64,000 nucleotides of DNA, from assembly GCF_030378165.1 (NCBI RefSeq), contig NZ_CP119766.1:4464001-4528000 (forward strand), written 5' to 3'. Every line of letters begins with the position of its first letter. Positions within the stretch are counted from its first letter, which is position 1. The notes beneath the pieces are model-generated. The model did no database searches, was not told the DNA's origin, and saw only the letters and a list, made by a program, of their open reading frames with translations. The DNA comes from Flavobacterium panacagri. Lineage in GTDB: Bacteria > Bacteroidota > Bacteroidia > Flavobacteriales > Flavobacteriaceae. The translations under genes were made by a program, and so were the position numbers. Shown here in pieces: positions 37,250 through 46,311 of the stretch.

Positions 37250-37954
37250 ATGCAGCACATAGAAAACAAAACGGCTTATATAACCGGCGCCTCAAAAGGT
37301 ATCGGTCTGGGCATTGCAGAAGCTTTAGTAAAAAATGGAGTAAAAGTAGCCATCTCCGCAAGAAATCCACAGGCTCTTGAAAAAGCAAAGCAGGCATTAG
37401 GAAAATACAATGTGCTTGTCCTGCAGTCTGATGTCAGAAATTTTGATGACGAGCTTAAAGCTGTTGAAAAGATTATTTCTGAATTCGGAAAGCTCGATAT
37501 TGTCATTGCCAATGCAGGGGTCGGTAAATTTGCATCCATAGATGAAATGTCCTTGGAAGACTGGAACTCCATGATTGATACTAATCTAACGGGAGCTTTC
37601 CATACCCTTAAAGCGACCTGCGAACAGCTGAAACAGAACAAAGGCTACTACATTTCGATCGCATCTCTGGCGGGTGCGAACTTCTTTGCCAAAGGTTCGG
37701 CTTACAATGCCTCAAAATTCGGGCTTGTGGGCTTTACTCAGGCTGCCATGCTGGATCTTCGCGAATATGACGTAAAGTGCACCACCATCATGCCCGGCTC
37801 GGTCAGCACAAACTTTAACGGCCATACGCCAGGTGAAAATGATCAGTGGAAAATCCAGCCTTCCGATATCGGGCAGATGGTCGTAGATCTGTTAAAAATG
37901 AACCCTAATGTGCTGCCTAGCAAAATAGAAGTGCGTCCGGCAAAAACTAAGTAA
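37250..37954 (+). CDS. Short-chain dehydrogenase/reductase (classical SDR)
   Basis: The 234-residue cytoplasmic enzyme has the classical SDR motifs in order: TGASKGIG (cofactor loop), NAGVG, catalytic Ser in SIASLAG and YNASK with the catalytic Tyr/Lys. An Arg after the second strand (SARNPQ) suggests NADP(H) preference. Substrate is unknown. It is monocistronic, ending just before a hairpin terminator at 37986-38008. Confidence 0.92.
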   Translation: MQHIENKTAYITGASKGIGLGIAEALVKNGVKVAISARNPQALEKAKQALGKYNVLVLQSDVRNFDDELKAVEKIISEFGKLDIVIANAGVGKFASIDEMSLEDWNSMIDTNLTGAFHTLKATCEQLKQNKGYYISIASLAGANFFAKGSAYNASKFGLVGFTQAAMLDLREYDVKCTTIMPGSVSTNFNGHTPGENDQWKIQPSDIGQMVVDLLKMNPNVLPSKIEVRPAKTK

Positions 37955-37985
37955 CCGCAAATTTATTTTTATTTAAAAAAAACAC

Positions 37986-38008
37986 AAAGCAGCCTTGAAG
38001 GCTGCTTT
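37986..38008 (+). terminator. Hairpin terminator after the SDR gene
   Basis: AAAGCAGCC (37986-37994) pairs with GGCTGCTTT (38000-38008) around a 5-nt loop, 31 bp after the SDR stop. The A and T tracts form the stem base. The following sequence is only moderately T-rich. Confidence 0.75.
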
Positions 38009-38009
38009 A

Positions 38010-38141
38010 CTGTATAAAGCATACCTTATAAAAGACATTCATCCTGCCGGCCATAACCATGACTGGAATAATCTGCCTGAAGAGTATCAGAAAGAAAGAA
38101 CAGCTAAACAAAAACTACAGGTTGACATTTCCCGTATATAA
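38010..38141 (+). other. Short coding-like remnant without a start
   Basis: The frame ending at TAA 38139-38141 reads AGHNHDWNNLPEEYQKER and continues for a few residues, with coding-like codon use but no initiation codon. It probably represents the tail of a deleted gene. No family was recognised. Confidence 0.25.
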
Positions 38142-38159
38142 AGCAAAGTCTTTATAATC

Positions 38160-38444
38160 ATGGAAACCTCGCCCATCACGCTAAAAATTCTTGAGATTCT
38201 TTCTGCCAGATATGGCATGAGCTGTCCTCTGGAAGAGCTCTCGGAGTTAATCGGCCCGGCCACCAACAGTTCCAGTGCGTCCCAAAGCAGTACAGCATCC
38301 GAAAAGGAAAAGCAGGCGGTTGTATTAGAAAATCTCCTACTGCTTCATGACCAGGGTTTTATCTTTTTAGATTCCGGTACAGACACAAGTGTTATCACAA
38401 TTAAAGGACTGCTAAAAATGCATAACAGAATTTTATGCAATTAA
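38160..38444 (+). CDS. Small hypothetical protein (94 aa)
   Basis: This 94-residue protein is predicted mainly helical, with an N-terminal segment ITLKILEILSARYGMSCPLEELSELI. That segment could be a winged-helix-like fold. A Ser/Ala-rich linker and a second helical part (LENLLLLHDQGFIFLDS) follow. There is no signal peptide. I cannot name a family. The pattern of a helix-strand C-terminal half after a linker is compatible with a small DNA-binding or adaptor protein, but nothing proves it. Confidence 0.5.
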   Translation: METSPITLKILEILSARYGMSCPLEELSELIGPATNSSSASQSSTASEKEKQAVVLENLLLLHDQGFIFLDSGTDTSVITIKGLLKMHNRILCN

Positions 38445-38848
38445 TTTCAGCGAACGGCAATTTCCCATGCTAAAATGAATCGGTAATCCCTTCATTTTCT
38501 CTCCACCAGATGCTTCAGCACCGGGTCATTAAGCAGCTGTCTATCTCAACATGGATAATCTCCTGAACATCAAGAGCGTTCTAACTGCTCCATGGCATCG
38601 TTAAGATAAGCAAGGAATTAAACGGAATTTACATGCCCTGAATCTTAATCTGAAAAAGGCACGGAACAATTAGTGAAGAGCACAGAAAGCACCGGCAAGA
38701 CGGACTTAAAAAAAAGTACTTCGCTGCCTTTGCGCAAGCATCTGAGTGTCAAAACAGTGATGCAACCTAAGATAAAAACCAGCCACAAATACACCTCATT
38801 ACCTTTCCCAACCTTGCCTTATATCCTCTTTTGAATTATTTTTGCGGC
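38445..38848. other. Gene-free gap with possible decayed coding DNA
   Basis: About 400 bp are less AT-biased than most intergenic DNA here but broken by stops in every frame. Short stretches look protein-like (for example plus-strand ISEEHRKHRQDGLKKK near 38670-38710). This would fit an old pseudogene. No complete feature can be supported. Confidence 0.35.
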
Positions 38849-39142
38849 ATGAATCATGAAGAAATAAAACGCTATTTTGAAAACAGTCCCCCGCCCAGGG
38901 AAGTAAGATTGACTGAATGGGCAAACATTACCGATACACAGGTTTTCCTGAGAAGCTGCTACAGCACCATCAAAAACTTTAATGGACCGACAGACCGATG
39001 CCCTGCCTGGTGGCACCTGAGGGATTTCTATCTCCTTATAAAACGCACAGCTCCCCAGGAGAACGCTCCGTCTGAACAGTCTATTGAAGGTGAAGAAGCT
39101 GTTTCAACAGAAGATACTGCTCAAAAAGAAATAAAGACCTAG
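38849..39142 (+). CDS. Small conserved-looking protein, possibly DUF6965-like
   Basis: The start is set at ATG 38849 (MNHEEIKRYFENSPPP); an in-frame ATG at 38831 adds six residues. The 97-residue product has a compact helical core, EVRLTEWANITDTQVFLRSC and CPAWWHLRDFYLLIK. This looks like a small flavobacterial domain I recall as DUF6965 (uncertain). The C-terminal 30 residues are an acidic, disordered tail. Function is unknown. It converges with the gene ending at 39152. Confidence 0.6.
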   Translation: MNHEEIKRYFENSPPPREVRLTEWANITDTQVFLRSCYSTIKNFNGPTDRCPAWWHLRDFYLLIKRTAPQENAPSEQSIEGEEAVSTEDTAQKEIKT

Positions 39143-39151
39143 AACAATACT

Positions 39152-39397
39152 TCACTTGATAGTAATAGTATCGAAAAGATTTTCCTGATTTATAAAAGCG
39201 GTAATATAGTCCTGCACTTCGTTTCGCTTGTCGGAAGAAGTTTCAAAAGTATTGATGTGAAACTCCTCATCCTGGTCGAGGATATGTATAATCTCGGTAT
39301 ATCCTTTTGAAATCAGGCTTCCTTTAAGTTTTATAACAGTGAGCTGCTGGCGTGGGTCCAAATCTTTTCTCACTCTAAGTTGTATTGCTTTATCCAT
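39152..39397 (-). CDS. Small hypothetical protein (81 aa)
   Basis: I start at ATG 39397 (MDKAIQLRVRKDLDP); a longer frame from 39439 is possible. The sequence alternates strands and helices (QLTVIKLKGSLISKGYTEIIHIL), suggesting a small alpha/beta domain. It has no signal peptide or recognised family. It converges on the DUF6965-like gene with a 9-bp gap. Confidence 0.5.
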   Translation of the reverse strand: MDKAIQLRVRKDLDPRQQLTVIKLKGSLISKGYTEIIHILDQDEEFHINTFETSSDKRNEVQDYITAFINQENLFDTITIK

Positions 39398-39557
39398 TGC
39401 GAAAGATTTGTTTAGGATGGTATGAAAATTTAAAATCAAATATAATAATTTTGGACTAAACCCGCCTTTCCTAAAATGTTAAAAACATATTATTTAAAGT
39501 TAATGGTTCATTTAGAAACAATAGACTAACCATTATATATTTAACTTATAATCAAAC

Positions 39558-39586
39558 AAAAACACCTCCTTAAATGAGGTGTTTTT
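39558..39586. terminator. Strong bidirectional hairpin terminator
   Basis: AAAAACACCTC (39558-39568) pairs perfectly with GAGGTGTTTTT (39576-39586) around a 7-nt loop, with T runs available on both strands. It lies 269 bp beyond the stop of the trypsin-like protease gene (minus strand). It is the only clear structure in the 39398-39854 gap. Confidence 0.75.
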
Positions 39587-39854
39587 TACTTTTAAATTCT
39601 AAAAATAAAAAGGCATGATTTATTTACAGCAGAGAAATTCTGCTGGTGGGATACCTTTTCTTCTGAACCAATTCATTTATTTTAATTTTACAGTTGACGA
39701 TTTTCCAGCTAACCTTTTGATTATTTACTATCATAAATTACGTCATTCATTTAATAAATAGAAATTCACTCCGGGATAGAAATATAATTTATACCTGCAA
39801 TCTAAGTCATATCATTCTTTTGAAATTGATAGAGCCTTTATTTTTAATGAAAAA

Positions 39855-41522
39855 TTAAGTTTTGTTACTTAAAGAAGATTCAACAAAATTAAAAATTACA
39901 TCAGCGGGCACCGCCAGAGAGCAAGTACGGCTGAACCGGGCTATATTAATTCCCATAAAAGTTCCGTTGTCTTTAAAAACAGGACCTCCACACTGGAAAG
40001 GCAGTAATTTTGCATCATGAGCAAAAACAGACTCAAAATTATCAAACCGTTCACTCCTTCCTCCTTTAAATTTATTGGAAGGATGATCGCTTAAGGGAAA
40101 TTTTTCCAGCACTGCGGAACAAATAAACTCTTCTCCGTTTCTTAATCCCTTTATCGAAATAGTATCGCCGACCATATACTGCATTAATTCTTTGCCATAA
40201 TCTTCGGGTTTTACAACAGCAATGCCATTAATAAATTTCACCTGATCCTTTACCTGCAGACCTGCTTTTACAGCTGGACTATCGGGGCCTAAACTGGTAA
40301 TCGTTATATTACCGCTAATAAAATTGGCGCCTGCACCTAGATAGCCTTTAGCTGGTCTAGCAGTAAATTTAAAAACATTCGATCCTAAAGAACTTAATTC
40401 ACTTTTATTATCACTTAAAAAACTGACAAGGGGCGTTCCAAGATTATCAAATGAGTCAGCAGCTTTAGTTTTAGAAATAGCTTCTTTATCAATTTTATTG
40501 ATTTTTAGAAGTGCTAAATCATTTGGCCGACTAGTGACAAAAACTTTTGCATCATATAATTTACCATCAATTTTAACTAAAAAATCGTTTGTCAGTAGAC
40601 TGCTTTTAGTAACAATCCATGTAGAATTTCTTAATTTATTCTCGGGTTTAATAAGTGTGCCAAAAGCTATTACTTTTGCCTTATCGGCCTTACTTACTAT
40701 TTCAACAATTCCTTTTGCCACTAAATTATGCGGTGTAACGTTTGGATTACTGATAATTTTATCCTTTAAAGTGTCAGATGTAAACTGTTGTTTATCTGAA
40801 GGTAATTCTGCATAATTTATTGGTTGCAGCAAATTTTCCCAATATTCTCTAAAAAGGTTGATTGGTGACTCGTAATTAACATCTTCATCTATAGCAATAC
40901 GGCTATGAATTGCAATAACCCTTCCCAAGTTATCAAAAAGCGGACCTCCAGAATCTCCCGGTTCCATTTTGCAAGTTGAAACCATAAATCCCCATGGATC
41001 CTGCACTGTTGCTATTTTGCCTACACGTATTGTTGGAACATCTTGATCGAGTGTTGTTGGATAAGCTATACTGACACACAAATTATCAGTGCTCATACTG
41101 TCAGACCAGCCCATTTCTGCAAAAGGATAAGTTCCCGGATCTATTATCCTAAGCATTCCTATATCTGGTCTTCCCTGCATAGATTTAATTCCCATTCTTC
41201 CCATAGCTTTAGCTCTCGCTGTTTTTCCATCAGGAAATTGCAACTTATAAAAGTTACCTGGGTGAATTGCATGCGCTGCGGTTAAAATAATTCCTTCTTG
41301 TTTCACAACAACACCTGAAAACTGCGGGCTGTTTTGTTTTGCACTTAGACTATCAATACCCCACAGCTTTACAGCTGCAGGATACGATTTTTCTAAAACT
41401 TTTTTGACGATTTTATCCTGACTTTCTGTATTCTGTGCTGTTAAAACGCTGTGAGTTAACAGCAGCAATACAAATATTTTTTTCAGTAGAAAAAATGCTG
41501 TTTTTTTACTTTTCACTTTCAA
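39855..41522 (-). CDS. Trypsin-like serine protease with PDZ and a degenerate second protease domain
   Basis: The 555-residue protein has a signal peptide (ending VLTAQ). Domain 1 has the full triad: His84 (LTAAHAI), Asp120 (GRPDIGML) and Ser191 (EPGDSGGPLF). A second chymotrypsin-like domain starts near residue 285 and keeps an Asp335 equivalent (NDLALLK). It has Ser308 where His would be, and Cys511 in PFQCGGPVF where Ser would be. A PDZ-like insert (about 395-470, TSLGPDSPAVKAGLQVKDQV) lies between its halves. Domain 1 should be active in the cell envelope; domain 2 is probably a binding or regulatory pseudo-protease. The gene overlaps the upstream thioredoxin gene by 17 bp, implying coupled translation. 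Confidence 0.85.
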   Translation of the reverse strand: MKVKSKKTAFFLLKKIFVLLLLTHSVLTAQNTESQDKIVKKVLEKSYPAAVKLWGIDSLSAKQNSPQFSGVVVKQEGIILTAAHAIHPGNFYKLQFPDGKTARAKAMGRMGIKSMQGRPDIGMLRIIDPGTYPFAEMGWSDSMSTDNLCVSIAYPTTLDQDVPTIRVGKIATVQDPWGFMVSTCKMEPGDSGGPLFDNLGRVIAIHSRIAIDEDVNYESPINLFREYWENLLQPINYAELPSDKQQFTSDTLKDKIISNPNVTPHNLVAKGIVEIVSKADKAKVIAFGTLIKPENKLRNSTWIVTKSSLLTNDFLVKIDGKLYDAKVFVTSRPNDLALLKINKIDKEAISKTKAADSFDNLGTPLVSFLSDNKSELSSLGSNVFKFTARPAKGYLGAGANFISGNITITSLGPDSPAVKAGLQVKDQVKFINGIAVVKPEDYGKELMQYMVGDTISIKGLRNGEEFICSAVLEKFPLSDHPSNKFKGGRSERFDNFESVFAHDAKLLPFQCGGPVFKDNGTFMGINIARFSRTCSLAVPADVIFNFVESSLSNKT

Positions 41523-42693
41523 TTGCTTTAGCTAACTGGTCTTTTAAGGATTCGCTGAAACCAGTAAATTTCTGAATTATTTTACCTTCTCTGTCAATTA
41601 AAAATAAGGTTGGTATGCCCACAATCATAAATTCTTTTAGTGTCTTTTCTTTATCAGGACTTAACACCTGTGGCCAAGGCATATTTTCTTGTGCCATAGC
41701 TTTGCGCCATGCTTCTTCATTAGAATCCACAGAAACACTCAACACGTCAAATCCTTTGTCTTTATATTTAGCGTAAAGTTCTTTTACTGCAGGAATGGCT
41801 TTTCTGCAGGGACCGCACCAGCTTGCCCAAAAGTCAATGAGGACATATTTACCTTTAAAAGACTCTATGCCGATTACATCTCCATTAGGAGAAGGATAAG
41901 CAAATGCAGGTATCTGGCTTTTATTTTTTAATGAATTTCTAATATTCTTTTTGGTTTGGTACTCCTTATCCAGATATTTAAGATTTTCGGACTGCGGATA
42001 TTTTTTAAGTGCCTGCTGTATGTTTGATTCTAAAAACGCACTGTCACTATCAGTAGGGTACAAACTCAGTAAATAAGCGATGGCTGGACTATCGGAGTTA
42101 ACTTCAATAAATTTCTCCAAACGAAGTCTATTAAATTCCCCTGATTTTTTGATAAACCCATCACTCTTTATGTATTTTCTCCAAGTTGAATCTTGCTGTG
42201 CAGTACGATTTGCTACAAGCCATTCATCATTCAAAATTTTCATTTCTTCAGAAGCAAGATATTGATTGTAATCCGCTGTATTAATAATCTTAGTTGCTTT
42301 AGAACCACTTTGCAGCTCAACAAAACCGGAATTTTTCATTTTAAATTTAGACGTATCATAACCACGAGCCGAAACTTTTACATCTGCATCGGCCCAAAAA
42401 GATGCGGTCTGCCATTTTAAAATATCTAAGGAATACAACGTTTGTTTTTTATTCGTTTTTAGTTTGAAATCTCCCTGCTCATTTATTTCTGTTGAATCGA
42501 TAAGTTTTCTTTGATTTCCAATTCCTTCATATAACCAGATCTTATTGTATTTTTTAAAAATCTCCGGGTTTAGATTTTGAACGTGTCCATGAATAAGAAT
42601 TGATTTCTCTGATTGTGCTTGTAAGAAAAATGATGCAAAAAAGAAAAAAATGAAACTTAGACAAAAAGGGGATAATTTTTTTAATTGTATCAT
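41506..42693 (-). CDS. TlpA-like thiol-disulphide oxidoreductase (copy 1)
   Basis: The 395-residue protein has a signal peptide (ending FFLQAQ). The N-terminal DUF4369-like beta domain (about 30-130) is followed by a helical linker and a C-terminal TlpA/AhpC-TSA domain. Its redox site WCGPC is at 292-296 (FWASWCGPCRKAIP), with the cis-Pro in VGIPTLFLI. It probably reduces or isomerises disulphides in the periplasm. The operon context (SusCD, lipoproteins, protease) suggests processing of imported disulphide-containing peptides or maturing locus proteins (inference). It lies 6 bp after copy 2. Confidence 0.9.
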   Translation of the reverse strand: MIQLKKLSPFCLSFIFFFFASFFLQAQSEKSILIHGHVQNLNPEIFKKYNKIWLYEGIGNQRKLIDSTEINEQGDFKLKTNKKQTLYSLDILKWQTASFWADADVKVSARGYDTSKFKMKNSGFVELQSGSKATKIINTADYNQYLASEEMKILNDEWLVANRTAQQDSTWRKYIKSDGFIKKSGEFNRLRLEKFIEVNSDSPAIAYLLSLYPTDSDSAFLESNIQQALKKYPQSENLKYLDKEYQTKKNIRNSLKNKSQIPAFAYPSPNGDVIGIESFKGKYVLIDFWASWCGPCRKAIPAVKELYAKYKDKGFDVLSVSVDSNEEAWRKAMAQENMPWPQVLSPDKEKTLKEFMIVGIPTLFLIDREGKIIQKFTGFSESLKDQLAKAIESEK

Positions 42694-42699
42694 AATAAC

Positions 42700-43854
42700 T
42701 TATTGTTTAAATATTTCTTTTAATGTTTGATCTAGTTCTTCGTGTCCTGCGCCTTTCCAACGTTTAACTAATCGTCCTTCTTTATCTAATAAAATTTGTG
42801 TAGGATATGCTTCTATACTATACATTTCAACAACATCCTGTTTTAGATTAATTTCGTTGTTAATAACATTTGTCCAGGTTAAGCCATCTTTTTCAATAGC
42901 TCCTTTCCAATTTTTTTCAGCTATAGTCTGACTTTGAACTTTTTCACTTGCAACACCTAAAATTTCAAAACCTAACGATTTGTATTTAGCATACAATTCT
43001 TTTAAATGAGGATTAGCGGCACGACACGGGCCACACCAGCTGCCCCAAAAATCTAACAGTACATATTTTCCTTTAAAATCGGAAAGTTTAACCAGCTTAC
43101 CATTTACATCAGGTTTGGTAAAATCAGGCATCGCACCACCATCGCTTATTATTTTATTGGCCTCAATTTTAGATTTTATCCCCAGACCATATCTGGTATT
43201 TTTGTATGTTGGAGACAAGGCATTGAATGCCTGTTCCAACTCGCTTTCAGAATAACTTTTGGATGTTTGATTTAAGTAATAAATGCTGGCAAGTAAATCG
43301 GGATTTTCTTTAATAAAAGCATTTTTACCATCTTCAATAGCCTTTCGGTTGGCCATCATCTTTTTTACATGCTTCTCGGTCTCTTCTTTAATACCCATCA
43401 TGCGTATTTCCGTGAATTGTTGTTGAAGCGCCATCATTTCTTTTATGTTTTTGGCTTGTATTTTTCTTAGTTTTGTAAAACCGTCATTATGGATATCGCC
43501 TGTTACTTCAGCCAGATGCAGTTCCTCTACATTACCATTGACAGTAATATTTGCTCCTTTACTAAGGACAATTTCTAAACCTGGAGCTGGCATATACATC
43601 CCTGTTTTACCTCCACCTAAATAGATGTTGCGATCGTAACTTGTTCTTAATTGAGTAACGATAGGCTCATCTGTGGCTTTACCGCTCAATTCAAATACAT
43701 CATTTTTTGCTTGTACTTTAATATCTCCTTCAGGCCCAGGAACAATTATTTGCTCGTTACCTTGTCCTTTAATTTTTCCTTTAATGGTAAAATCTTGTGC
43801 ACTAACTGCAATTGCAGCAGAACACATTATCACTGAAATTATAAACTTTTTCAT
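42700..43854 (-). CDS. TlpA-like thiol-disulphide oxidoreductase (copy 2)
   Basis: The 384-residue protein has a signal peptide (ending AVSAQ), an N-terminal DUF4369-type domain and a lysine-rich helical middle (about 125-185). The C-terminal TlpA domain has the redox pair Cys274/Cys277 in FWGSWCGPCRAANP. It shares the layout of copy 1 but the N-terminal domains differ strongly, so their partners may differ. It starts 81 bp after the PKD-like lipoprotein, across a strong hairpin that may lower its expression relative to the upstream genes. Confidence 0.9.
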   Translation of the reverse strand: MKKFIISVIMCSAAIAVSAQDFTIKGKIKGQGNEQIIVPGPEGDIKVQAKNDVFELSGKATDEPIVTQLRTSYDRNIYLGGGKTGMYMPAPGLEIVLSKGANITVNGNVEELHLAEVTGDIHNDGFTKLRKIQAKNIKEMMALQQQFTEIRMMGIKEETEKHVKKMMANRKAIEDGKNAFIKENPDLLASIYYLNQTSKSYSESELEQAFNALSPTYKNTRYGLGIKSKIEANKIISDGGAMPDFTKPDVNGKLVKLSDFKGKYVLLDFWGSWCGPCRAANPHLKELYAKYKSLGFEILGVASEKVQSQTIAEKNWKGAIEKDGLTWTNVINNEINLKQDVVEMYSIEAYPTQILLDKEGRLVKRWKGAGHEELDQTLKEIFKQ

Positions 43855-43893
43855 TTATTTAGTTTTATTGTTTTTTGTTATTAATTACTTATT

Positions 43894-43932
43894 ATTTTAT
43901 CCCGATACATTTGTGGCGTATCGGGATAAAAT
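43894..43932 (-). terminator. Perfect 15-bp hairpin inside the SusCD/TlpA operon
   Basis: ATTTTATCCCGATAC (43894-43908) pairs without mismatch to GTATCGGGATAAAAT (43918-43932), with a 9-nt loop. It begins 4 bp beyond the PKD-like lipoprotein stop. It lacks a long T run on the coding strand. This favours a partial terminator or mRNA 3'-end stabiliser that separates surface-complex expression from TlpA/protease expression. Confidence 0.75.
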
Positions 43933-43935
43933 CGA

Positions 43936-45501
43936 TTACCTGACAATAAATGGTTTCCATGCCATGGCTTTAATTTTACCAAACCCTGTGTACTTTTTTT
44001 CTGTACCAGTTATTATTGCCCCATTGGTTTCATTCACCCCCATTTGATAAACCGATCCTATTTTTGTACTTTCATTATAAGTGGCTATGTATAAAATTTT
44101 ACAAAAATTCTTAGGATCGTATATAACACCAGTAGCTCTATTCTGATTGTAATATTTTTGCAAAGAAATTGTAGTTATGGTTTCGCCAGCTGGCGGAGTC
44201 CAAAGTTTATCTGTAGTACCAGGCGTGTATTTAAATTGATATAAATTATTAGGAGAACTATAGTAAAACACTTCGCCATATGCCCCTGCGGTAATAGCAT
44301 TAACACTAGCAATTTCGGGGCACAAACTCATGTTATATTTACCTCGTCCAATTGTAGTGGTCTCTCCGCCAATAAAATTTGCGGTTAGTAAAAAATAACT
44401 GCCACCTGCATCTTTCATAAGCATATGTTCGAAATTGCTGAATCCTAAATCAGAATCGATTAATTCTAAACCGACATTATTGACATCAAATGCTGCCGTT
44501 GCAACCTGTGCAGTTGCAATAGGAATAATTTCTGCGCCTCTGGAAACCACTTTTACAAACTTCTTTTTGGTTTGGTCATATAAAATTGCATCAAAAGCTG
44601 CACTCGTCGCAGTTGCCATCCAAGGTGCTAATTTTCCATAGCTGCCTGCTAATGCATCATTAAATGCTCTGTCTCCAGGTGCAATAATGGTATAATCAAC
44701 CACATGCAACTGATTGTTATTTATTAGAAATTCCTTTCTGGCTATAGTTGCATTGACAAATTCAGGAGTTTTTACTGCTGGAGGCGTCCAAAATAATTTA
44801 TCATTAAAAACAGCAGTACTTCTAAATGTTGTGGGATCAACGCGAACGGCATCATTAGTGCTTTGTATATATAAAGCATGAGCTCCGGTTAAGTTAGCAA
44901 GTGAATAAATCAGTGAACCTGGTTTACCCGATATCGGAGCTCCATTAGCATTTGCATATAAGTCATAATACACCCGTTCATTAGTAGCGGTTTTAGAAAT
45001 TTCATTATTAGTTATCAAACCAACATCTGTATTGCCATCTTTTTCGTAGAGCACCATCCAGCCTTCGGCTAAAGAAGGAGTGACAGCCACAGGAAATTTT
45101 GCAAATGTTTTTACTCCTGTATTTGTATTCGTTACTGTAAACAGTACTTCCCAAACTAATTCATTGGCCGTAATCTCTTTATGAAGGTGTAAAGTAGTTG
45201 CTAAATCGTGTCTTTCCTGGACATCTCTATTGATCTGGGCGGGATACATTTCCCAACTGAAACTTAACTCTTTAAATTGAGGGTTTTCCGGATTTACTTG
45301 TGTACCCTTATAGATTACTTTAGGTTTTAACGTTAAGGTATCATAACGCAAAATAGAATAAGAGGTTTCCATTTCAGAAACATCAATAGTTACTTCATCT
45401 AACTTTTGATACTCATAATTCCCTTTATCATCATAACAGGAAACCATGGTAATCATAAGAAACAAGAAGCTGTACAACTTAAATATATTTGCTTTTCTCA
45501 T
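43936..45501 (-). CDS. PKD-like family surface lipoprotein
   Basis: The 521-residue protein has a lipoprotein signal peptide (LMITMVSC). An N-terminal Ig/PKD-like domain contains LSFSWEMYPAQ (about 85-95). A beta-propeller-like C-terminal part has repeated blades (VFYYSSPNNLYQFKY, GVIYDPKNFCKILYIATY). This arrangement matches the PKD-like lipoproteins that follow SusD and DUF4843 in Bacteroidota. I recall the Bacteroides BT2261-BT2264 complex as a structural parallel with two extra surface lipoproteins. The probable role is substrate capture at the cell surface. Confidence 0.85.
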   Translation of the reverse strand: MRKANIFKLYSFLFLMITMVSCYDDKGNYEYQKLDEVTIDVSEMETSYSILRYDTLTLKPKVIYKGTQVNPENPQFKELSFSWEMYPAQINRDVQERHDLATTLHLHKEITANELVWEVLFTVTNTNTGVKTFAKFPVAVTPSLAEGWMVLYEKDGNTDVGLITNNEISKTATNERVYYDLYANANGAPISGKPGSLIYSLANLTGAHALYIQSTNDAVRVDPTTFRSTAVFNDKLFWTPPAVKTPEFVNATIARKEFLINNNQLHVVDYTIIAPGDRAFNDALAGSYGKLAPWMATATSAAFDAILYDQTKKKFVKVVSRGAEIIPIATAQVATAAFDVNNVGLELIDSDLGFSNFEHMLMKDAGGSYFLLTANFIGGETTTIGRGKYNMSLCPEIASVNAITAGAYGEVFYYSSPNNLYQFKYTPGTTDKLWTPPAGETITTISLQKYYNQNRATGVIYDPKNFCKILYIATYNESTKIGSVYQMGVNETNGAIITGTEKKYTGFGKIKAMAWKPFIVR

Positions 45502-45533
45502 TTTTATTTTTTTTAATTAGTCCTATCCAAAGA

Positions 45534-46289
45534 TTATGGAAAAACAACTAATACATTATTTTCATCTCTCAAAGGCTGACTGTGCTCTTGATTGTACTTT
45601 ATCAATTCGCTTTTGCAGCGATTTTGATAATACTGGGCACGCGTATAACTAATTTCATTAGGAGGAACCGGTGTGCCTGTGTAACGAACTTTGAATACTG
45701 GCGCTTCACCGATTATGGTTGTAATAAATTGAAATTTAACATCCGAGTAAACACCAAAAAAGGTAGACAACCTGTAATAAGGAAGCGGGTCTACATCCCA
45801 ATGAGCCGGTTTACTAAATTTGTCCTTGAAAACAATTTTTAGATCAGAACGTTCTGTAATTCCCTTTTTAAAGTTTTCATTTTCTTTAAGTCCAAAAACA
45901 ATCTTAGCAGACTTATTCTTAAAATCAGAAGAACGGTAGATATAAACAGGAAAAACATCTTGATAGGTATTTGCTTTCAATACATAGTCCTTTAACTTAT
46001 AATGAACTCCTTCTAAAATTGCAGTGGTATCTCCAGCTATTGGCTTTAACCTGAAAGTTCTGTCTTGAGCATTAGAAAATCCAGTTAATCTAACAGAAAA
46101 CATTATGCTGTCGACACTATTAAGTGATTTAAAAGCATAGTTGTACTCCAAACTATCTGGTTTTGTAGTGTTAGTGCCTAACCATAAATTCAGTCCGCTG
46201 AAATCTTCAGGAAATACTGATTTGGGTTCCTCTTCACATCCTATAAATAGCAAGGAGCAGATTAGTATTGCAAATGTTATATTTTTCAT
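45534..46289 (-). CDS. DUF4843 family surface lipoprotein
   Basis: The 251-residue protein has a signal peptide ending LLFIGC (lipid Cys). The body is a two-domain beta sandwich (TFRLKPIAGDTTAILEGVHY; VFPVYIYRSSDFKNKS) with the conserved C-terminal helix region YYQNRCKSELIKYNQEH. DUF4843 proteins are nearly always encoded directly after susD in non-glycan-type SusCD loci. It lies between SusD (22-bp gap) and the PKD-like gene (32-bp gap). Biochemical role unknown; it is probably part of the surface-exposed SusCD complex. Confidence 0.88.
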   Translation of the reverse strand: MKNITFAILICSLLFIGCEEEPKSVFPEDFSGLNLWLGTNTTKPDSLEYNYAFKSLNSVDSIMFSVRLTGFSNAQDRTFRLKPIAGDTTAILEGVHYKLKDYVLKANTYQDVFPVYIYRSSDFKNKSAKIVFGLKENENFKKGITERSDLKIVFKDKFSKPAHWDVDPLPYYRLSTFFGVYSDVKFQFITTIIGEAPVFKVRYTGTPVPPNEISYTRAQYYQNRCKSELIKYNQEHSQPLRDENNVLVVFP

Positions 46290-46311
46290 AGTGATGAAAT
46301 GTGTTTTTTAA

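Noticed and set aside
37276..37641. 121-codon open frame on the minus strand
   Set aside because: Antisense to the intact SDR gene with all SDR motifs. The opposite frame has no coherent domain.
43673..44047. 124-codon open frame on the plus strand
   Set aside because: Runs across the hairpin and antisense to the TlpA and PKD-like genes.
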